The notes beneath the pieces were generated by a model. It was given only the letters and a program-made list of their open reading frames with translations. It was not told the DNA's origin and did no database searches. From contig JAMDEM010000115.1 in NCBI GenBank assembly GCA_023486985.1, forward strand, positions 1-16,855: 16,855 nt of DNA. The letters run 5' to 3'. This document shows, piece by piece, positions 13,210 to 16,855 of the stretch. Position 1 is the first letter of the stretch, and each line of letters opens with the position of its first letter. Source of the DNA: Bacillota bacterium (GTDB lineage Bacteria > Vulcanimicrobiota > JAMDEM01). A program made the translations under genes and the position numbers.

Positions 13210-13415
13210 TGGAAACCGTCAAAGGCACCATAAGAAATCTTCCTCTGGAAGGCAATATCTGGGTTCTTGAAAGTGATGACGGGATAAGTTATCAGCTTCA
13301 GGATGCGCCGCCCGGTATTCTGGTGGAGGGGAAAAAAGTAACTCTAAGGGGCGAGATTTTAAGAGATGTTATGGGAATCGGAATGGCGGGCCCCATGTTT
13401 AAGGTGAATGGTTAG
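13209..13415 (+). CDS. Small beta-rich protein of unknown function (OB-like)
   Basis: A 68-residue protein starting METVKGTIRNLP. Alternating short strands (GTIRNL, NIWVLES, ISYQLQ, KVTLRGEIL, PMFKV) suggest a small beta barrel such as an OB-like fold; I do not recognise a named family. ATG 13209 shares its A with the TAA stop of the subtilase gene and follows GAGGGGG, so coupled translation is likely. The 3' end overlaps the convergent transporter gene by 17 bases. A longer in-frame reading from 13125 would run inside the subtilase gene and is not supported. Confidence 0.7.
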   Translation: METVKGTIRNLPLEGNIWVLESDDGISYQLQDAPPGILVEGKKVTLRGEILRDVMGIGMAGPMFKVNG

Positions 13416-14328
13416 AGTTTGCCTCTGCAATTGTACATTTTTTGCAGTCTTGCACGCAGTCTGTTTTCGTTCTACAGGGTTCAAGGTGAATAAGAATCTT
13501 AGAGTTCGGGAATTTCTCCAGGATGTCGCTTTCCAGATGGTCGCAAAGCTCGTGGGCATCTTCAAGATGAGTTGCACCAAAAAGAATGAGATGCAGGTCA
13601 ATGTGGCGCTCCGAGCCGGCTCTTCTTGTTCTTAACTCATGAAACTCGACAAATTGATTATAGTGTTCGCTTAAGATTTCCTTTATAACTTTTTCCTCTT
13701 CATCGGGGAGAGATTCATCAAGAAGACCGCCTACAGATTCTTTTGTGATTTTTATTGAAATGCTGAATATTAATACCGCAACAAAAATGGCAAGAATAGG
13801 GTCAAGAATCTTCAGGCCCGTCAGTCTCACCACGATTAACCCGGCAAATACTCCTAGAGAAGTATAGACATCCGTTCTTAAGTGCCATCCGTCCGCTTCC
13901 AATGCCACCGATTCTGTTTCCTTTGCCACCCGGAAAAGATAGCCAGAAACCAGCCAGTTTGCAATACATGATATGAACATTACGCCGATTGCCATGTCTA
14001 CGGTCTCAAGGCTGACACCTTTTTTTATTTCATTTACCGCCTTTATCACGATAAGTACGGCGGCAAAAGTGATAAGAAGGGCTTCTGCAACCCCTGCAAT
14101 GTTTTCATATTTTCCATGGCCATACTTGTGCTGGCTGTCGGCAGGGACGCTTGCCTTTTTGATGGAGAAGTAAGCCACAAATGAAGCAATAAGATCAATG
14201 CCTGAGTGGAGAGCTTCGGAGATTACTGCGATTGAATTGACTGCAAAGCCTACAATTAATTTCAGGATAATCAGGGTGGAATTAGAAATTATTGATAAAA
14301 AAGCCGCCCGTCTCTTTTTACTATACAT
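13399..14328 (-). CDS. Cation diffusion facilitator (CDF) family metal exporter
   Basis: A 309-residue inner-membrane antiporter that exports divalent metal ions (Zn, Fe, Mn or similar) against protons. Six hydrophobic segments span about residues 8-30, 38-56, 78-98, 113-133, 154-171 and 175-195. The transmembrane metal site has H41/D45 (HSGID) and H149/D153 (HLRTD), and the family motif KYGHGKYENIA follows the second segment. The cytoplasmic C-terminal domain has histidines 230, 242, 246, 254 and 259, then a cysteine cluster C285, C291, C295, C298 near the end that may bind metal. Histidine at the first position of the transmembrane site leans towards Zn or Fe rather than Mn. Start at ATG 14328; the ATG a few bases upstream hits a stop. 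Confidence 0.94.
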   Translation of the reverse strand: MYSKKRRAAFLSIISNSTLIILKLIVGFAVNSIAVISEALHSGIDLIASFVAYFSIKKASVPADSQHKYGHGKYENIAGVAEALLITFAAVLIVIKAVNEIKKGVSLETVDMAIGVMFISCIANWLVSGYLFRVAKETESVALEADGWHLRTDVYTSLGVFAGLIVVRLTGLKILDPILAIFVAVLIFSISIKITKESVGGLLDESLPDEEEKVIKEILSEHYNQFVEFHELRTRRAGSERHIDLHLILFGATHLEDAHELCDHLESDILEKFPNSKILIHLEPCRTKTDCVQDCKKCTIAEANSNHSP

Positions 14329-14361
14329 TCACTTCATTCCTGCTTATTAATTTGCACAACT

Positions 14362-14427
14362 TGATTATTTTGCGATTGAAAACTCTGCAGTTTTCTGCGG
14401 GGTCTCAATATGCAAAACAAGCTTTGC
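14362..14427 (+). repeat. Possible degraded or rearranged copy of the gene-embedded element
   Basis: This part of the 151-base spacer holds three pieces of the gene-embedded element. TTATTTTGCGAT (14365-14376) is identical to the left end of copy 2. A hairpin of the same kind (ACTCTGCAG at 14382-14390 with CTGCGGGGT at 14395-14403) closes only with two G-T pairs. GCAAAACAAGCTT (14412-14424) is identical to the inner module of copy 1. The order differs from the intact copies and the conserved middle is missing, so this may be a remnant or an independent mosaic. Confidence 0.35.
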
Positions 14428-14479
14428 TTATTATAGAGGAAATAAGATGAATTGTAAATATTTTTTTCGAACTTGCAAC

Positions 14480-15688
14480 TTAAAGCTGTGAAGCGTATAT
14501 TGCTTCTGGTGCTGATGTGAGGTTTTTACTGATTAAGACGGATTTTTTCATGCCAATTTGTCCGGATACATTTACAAGCCTTTTTAAATCAGCGGCGTCA
14601 GATGTTTCCTTAACTTCTATTGCTATATCCTGATTAAGAATAAAATCTATTTCCACTCCGTTTTTCTTCTGATAGTAATGAATTTTGCTAAATGGATGGT
14701 TAAAGGCATATTTTACTTTCAGATTATGAAATACCTGGTTTTCAAGAATTTGACCTGAAGATATCTGAGCCAGGACGTTTGCCAAACCAGTATCACAAAA
14801 GTAAATTTTCGGAGTTTTGGAAATTTCCCGGTCAGGACTTTTGGAAAACGGCCGTATTAAAAATAAAATATAAGTTTTTTCAAGGAATCCCAGGTATTCT
14901 AAAATGGTTTGGCGGGAGAGGGAGAGCTCCAGAGAAACTTTAGCGACATCAAGTTTCTGGCCGATTCTGGCAGATAGAAGTTTTATTAAGTGCTCCAGTT
15001 CAATAATTTTTTTAAAACTTGAAAGATTTCTTACATCGTGGTCTATATAAGAATAAAGGATATCTTTGAGAAGGTTAATTTTGTGGCTGGAACTTTCGGC
15101 AAGGACAACACCGGGAAAACCGCCAAAATGAAGGTATTCATCGAAAAGAGAAGCGTTAACTTTTTGCCATGAATCTGACTTTTTAAGTTCAGTCAATGAA
15201 GATTCTTCGTGTTTGACTATTTTTGCCTTGCCTTTAAATACCATAAATTCATCAAAAGTCAGAGGAAAGAGTTCAAAGAGCTGTTTTCTGCCCGAAAGGG
15301 ATTCGGTAAAAAGATTCTTTAAGTAAAAACTGCTCGACCCGGTAACTATAAATTTTACAGCGTGATGATCGAATAGATATTTCATGATAGAGGGGAGCTC
15401 TTTAATGTATTGAATTTCGTCAAGAAAAAGGAAAGAACGTTTTTTGTCACTAATGCCATAAGTTTTTTTCAAGTTAAGCCAGATGTCTTCGTAGTCAAGA
15501 TTTAAGAAGATTTCCCGGTTAATTCGGTTTTCAATATCAAGATACACCTTGTTATCAGTGTTGATGTCTGCGAATAATTTTTGTAAAATAGCAGTTTTCC
15601 CGGTGCGACGCATACCAGTTAAAATTGCGGCTTCAGGCATTTTTAAATGAGCTGTTAATGCATTATAGATTCTTCTAGGGAAAAACAT
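14480..15688 (-). CDS. AAA ATPase with DUF4143 domain
   Basis: A 402-residue ATPase of the ATPase-plus-DUF4143 family common in bacteria and archaea. Walker A is GMRRTGKT (25-32), Walker B FLFLDEIQ (87-93, D90/E91), sensor TGSSS (116-120), and the family's SLSGR (130-134) and LFPLTFDEF follow. A winged-helix-like middle (LSLSRQTILEYLGFLE) and a C-terminal segment with EIDFIL and AIEVKE look like a PD-(D/E)XK-type fold. The biological role of the family is poorly defined; members are often isolated and horizontally spread. The start codon has no Shine-Dalgarno sequence but lies seven bases from a -10 box, indicating a leaderless transcript. Neighbours give no functional hint. Confidence 0.9.
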   Translation of the reverse strand: MFFPRRIYNALTAHLKMPEAAILTGMRRTGKTAILQKLFADINTDNKVYLDIENRINREIFLNLDYEDIWLNLKKTYGISDKKRSFLFLDEIQYIKELPSIMKYLFDHHAVKFIVTGSSSFYLKNLFTESLSGRKQLFELFPLTFDEFMVFKGKAKIVKHEESSLTELKKSDSWQKVNASLFDEYLHFGGFPGVVLAESSSHKINLLKDILYSYIDHDVRNLSSFKKIIELEHLIKLLSARIGQKLDVAKVSLELSLSRQTILEYLGFLEKTYILFLIRPFSKSPDREISKTPKIYFCDTGLANVLAQISSGQILENQVFHNLKVKYAFNHPFSKIHYYQKKNGVEIDFILNQDIAIEVKETSDAADLKRLVNVSGQIGMKKSVLISKNLTSAPEAIYASQL

Positions 15689-15694
15689 AATTAA

Positions 15695-15723
15695 ATATTA
15701 CAAAAAGTTTAACTTTTTGTCAA
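15695..15723 (-). promoter_or_regulatory. Promoter of the DUF4143 ATPase gene with leaderless start
   Basis: On the minus strand a perfect -35 TTGACA (15723-15718) and a -10 TAATAT (15700-15695) are 17 bases apart. The seventh base after the -10 box is the A of the start codon at 15688, so transcription should start at or next to the ATG. Confidence 0.75.
15700..15720. promoter_or_regulatory. 21-bp perfect palindrome between -35 and -10, probable operator
   Basis: Arms ACAAAAAGTT (15700-15709) and AACTTTTTGT (15711-15720) with a single central base fill the promoter spacer. Further related half-sites lie upstream: AACTTT/AAAGTT at 15727-15742 and CAAAAGTTAAAC at 15778-15789. A repressor bound here would block RNA polymerase; whether the ATPase itself binds is unknown. 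Confidence 0.65.
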
Positions 15724-15814
15724 GTGAACTTTGCAAAAAGTTATAATAAATCTGAAAACTTATGATACATTTGGGGTCAAAAGTTAAACGATTGCGGCGA
15801 TTATTCTGCAGCTT

Positions 15815-16831
15815 CTAAAACCCGGACGGCGGTAATTCTTCGGTAAGTTTTAATATTTCCTGGATCTCCCTGGCGCCCTGCCAGAGTATCTTGGCGCCTT
15901 CAATGAGGTGGTTTTTATCCGGATCATCGGGATAAAGCTTCATTTCAGCCAGCCCTTCACCGATTATTCTTATACCTTCGCACAGAAGGTTCTTCTGGTT
16001 TTCAATGGCTTCTGTTTCTTCTTCGTTCATAGGCGGATTCTTCATCACTGCCAGGTCTAGGCTTGCCCGGGCAAGAATGACTTCCATCCATTTAATTGTG
16101 TCAAGGAATTCATCGGCTGTTATAACGCCGTCAGCCATGCAGTTAGCAGCATCAAGAATCTTATCAATATTCTCGGTCATCACAAAACCGCCGCCGAATT
16201 CTATTTCTCTTGTTTCGCTTATCTGAAAAGTTGACTGGACTGTGTCGTCAAACATTTTGGGAAGAACTGCGCCGCAGTTTGTGCAAACTTTTGCCTCAAC
16301 CGGATTTTCCGCCGAGCATTTAAAGCATACTCTTTTGGAGCTTCTCTCTTCAATGCTTTCAAAGGTGTCATAAGATGCGGCAAGTTCAGTCACGGCTGAT
16401 TTTAGCATTTCAGCTCCATTATCAAGATGGGAGGGATCTGCGCCGGCAAAAAATTCACGTATTTCTGTGCAGGCGGCATCAATTTTGTCAAAGGCATCAA
16501 TCGCCCTTGGTATCTCCTCCTGAATAAGGATAGAGTCAACCTCATGAAGGCAAAGTTCCTCAAATTCTTTTCTTGTGCCTTCAATATGGTCTTCAAAGCC
16601 GAGAAGAATCACATCCATCTGTTCTTCTTCAATATTACCTTTTTTAAATTCTTCAATGGCTAGAAGCACCAGGTTGGCTTCTCCGGATCTTGTTGGATAA
16701 TTGCTTATTTTCTCATCAGCATATCTAGTATAAGAAGAGCGAAGCATCATTCCTGCATTTTTTAAAATTTCTATCCCCTTATCAAGAAAAATCTGGTCGC
16801 CGGTGGCGATAAATTTGGAGATTTCATCCAT
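15815..16831 (-). CDS. Alpha-helical zinc-ribbon protein with internal duplication, probably partial at the 5' end
   Basis: At least 338 residues, acidic and helical, not matched to a named family. A zinc ribbon sits in the middle: C169-x2-C172-x10-C183-x2-C186. Similar helical repeats lie on both sides: a motif of the form LDxGxEMLKxA...SY occurs at 16-34 and 136-154, and a weaker version (LIEGAKILWQGAREI) near the C-terminus. There is no signal peptide or membrane segment in the visible part. The frame stays open upstream of ATG 16831 to the window edge, and no good Shine-Dalgarno sequence precedes that ATG, so the true start may lie outside. Zinc ribbon plus helical repeats suggests a scaffold or protein-interaction role, which is only a guess. 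Confidence 0.7.
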   Translation of the reverse strand: MDEISKFIATGDQIFLDKGIEILKNAGMMLRSSYTRYADEKISNYPTRSGEANLVLLAIEEFKKGNIEEEQMDVILLGFEDHIEGTRKEFEELCLHEVDSILIQEEIPRAIDAFDKIDAACTEIREFFAGADPSHLDNGAEMLKSAVTELAASYDTFESIEERSSKRVCFKCSAENPVEAKVCTNCGAVLPKMFDDTVQSTFQISETREIEFGGGFVMTENIDKILDAANCMADGVITADEFLDTIKWMEVILARASLDLAVMKNPPMNEEETEAIENQKNLLCEGIRIIGEGLAEMKLYPDDPDKNHLIEGAKILWQGAREIQEILKLTEELPPSGF

Positions 16832-16855
16832 CGCCTGCTGGTGAGAAAATAAGCA

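Noticed and set aside
14480..15688. DUF4143 ATPase as half of a toxin-antitoxin pair
   Set aside because: No small partner gene lies next to it; the neighbouring frames are the zinc-ribbon protein and the CDF transporter.
1..16855. CRISPR array, tRNA, rRNA or known insertion sequence
   Set aside because: No regularly spaced direct repeats, tRNA-like cloverleaf, rRNA-like stretch or transposase frame was seen. This was judged by eye; a covariance search could still find a small RNA.

Overview
The window is a bacterial chromosomal segment: tsaE-tsaB-rimI is a bacterial arrangement, start codons sit behind Shine-Dalgarno sequences, and the standard code is used with TAA, TAG and TGA stops. Base composition is moderate to AT-rich. 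Nothing here fixes the phylum. The mix of housekeeping genes, many dispersed repeats and a zinc-ribbon protein I cannot place fits an uncultured, candidate-phylum type of bacterium; this is a weak inference.

Layout. Bases 1-140 hold a partial dispersed repeat and a probable promoter/operator for a small dimeric-barrel protein (150-449). A strong hairpin separates it from the convergent endonuclease IV gene nfo (minus strand, 557-1393). Bases 1394-1681 are a repeat-rich spacer. A long plus-strand run of genes then extends from 1682 to 13415. Its first part is a DNA-end-processing operon: a UvrD-type helicase fused to a RecB/Cas4-type nuclease with an Fe-S cysteine set, an SbcD/Mre11-like (YhaO-type) phosphoesterase, and an SbcC/Rad50-like (YhaN-type) ATPase carrying a membrane hairpin; the coding regions overlap by 1-4 bases. 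An M29-type metallopeptidase follows. After a 109-base spacer full of short hairpin repeats come tsaE, tsaB and rimI (t6A tRNA modification and ribosomal-protein acetylation), a subtilisin-like protease with a polytopic C-terminal membrane region, and a 68-residue protein. On the minus strand lie a CDF-family cation transporter (13399-14328), a DUF4143-type AAA ATPase (14480-15688) and an alpha-helical zinc-ribbon protein (15815 to beyond 16831, probably entering from outside the window).

The most striking observation is a palindrome-bearing repeat of about 165-177 bp inserted in frame inside two unrelated genes in opposite orientations. One copy adds 59 codons to the SbcD-like gene between perfect 10-bp direct repeats. 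The other adds 55 codons inside the signal peptide of the subtilase. Both copies are open in the used frame on either strand, their length difference is a multiple of three, and their terminal hairpins differ by two compensated base pairs. This resembles in principle the gene-embedded palindromic elements known from Rickettsia (RPE). The element's central sequence belongs to a class of dispersed repeats that I recall from many environmental bacterial genomes. At least two further dispersed repeat families occupy the intergenic spaces.

A second notable site is the DUF4143 ATPase promoter: a consensus -35 box and a TAATAT -10 box with 17-bp spacing, a perfect 21-bp palindrome filling the spacer, and a predicted start of transcription on the start codon itself, suggesting an autoregulated leaderless transcript.
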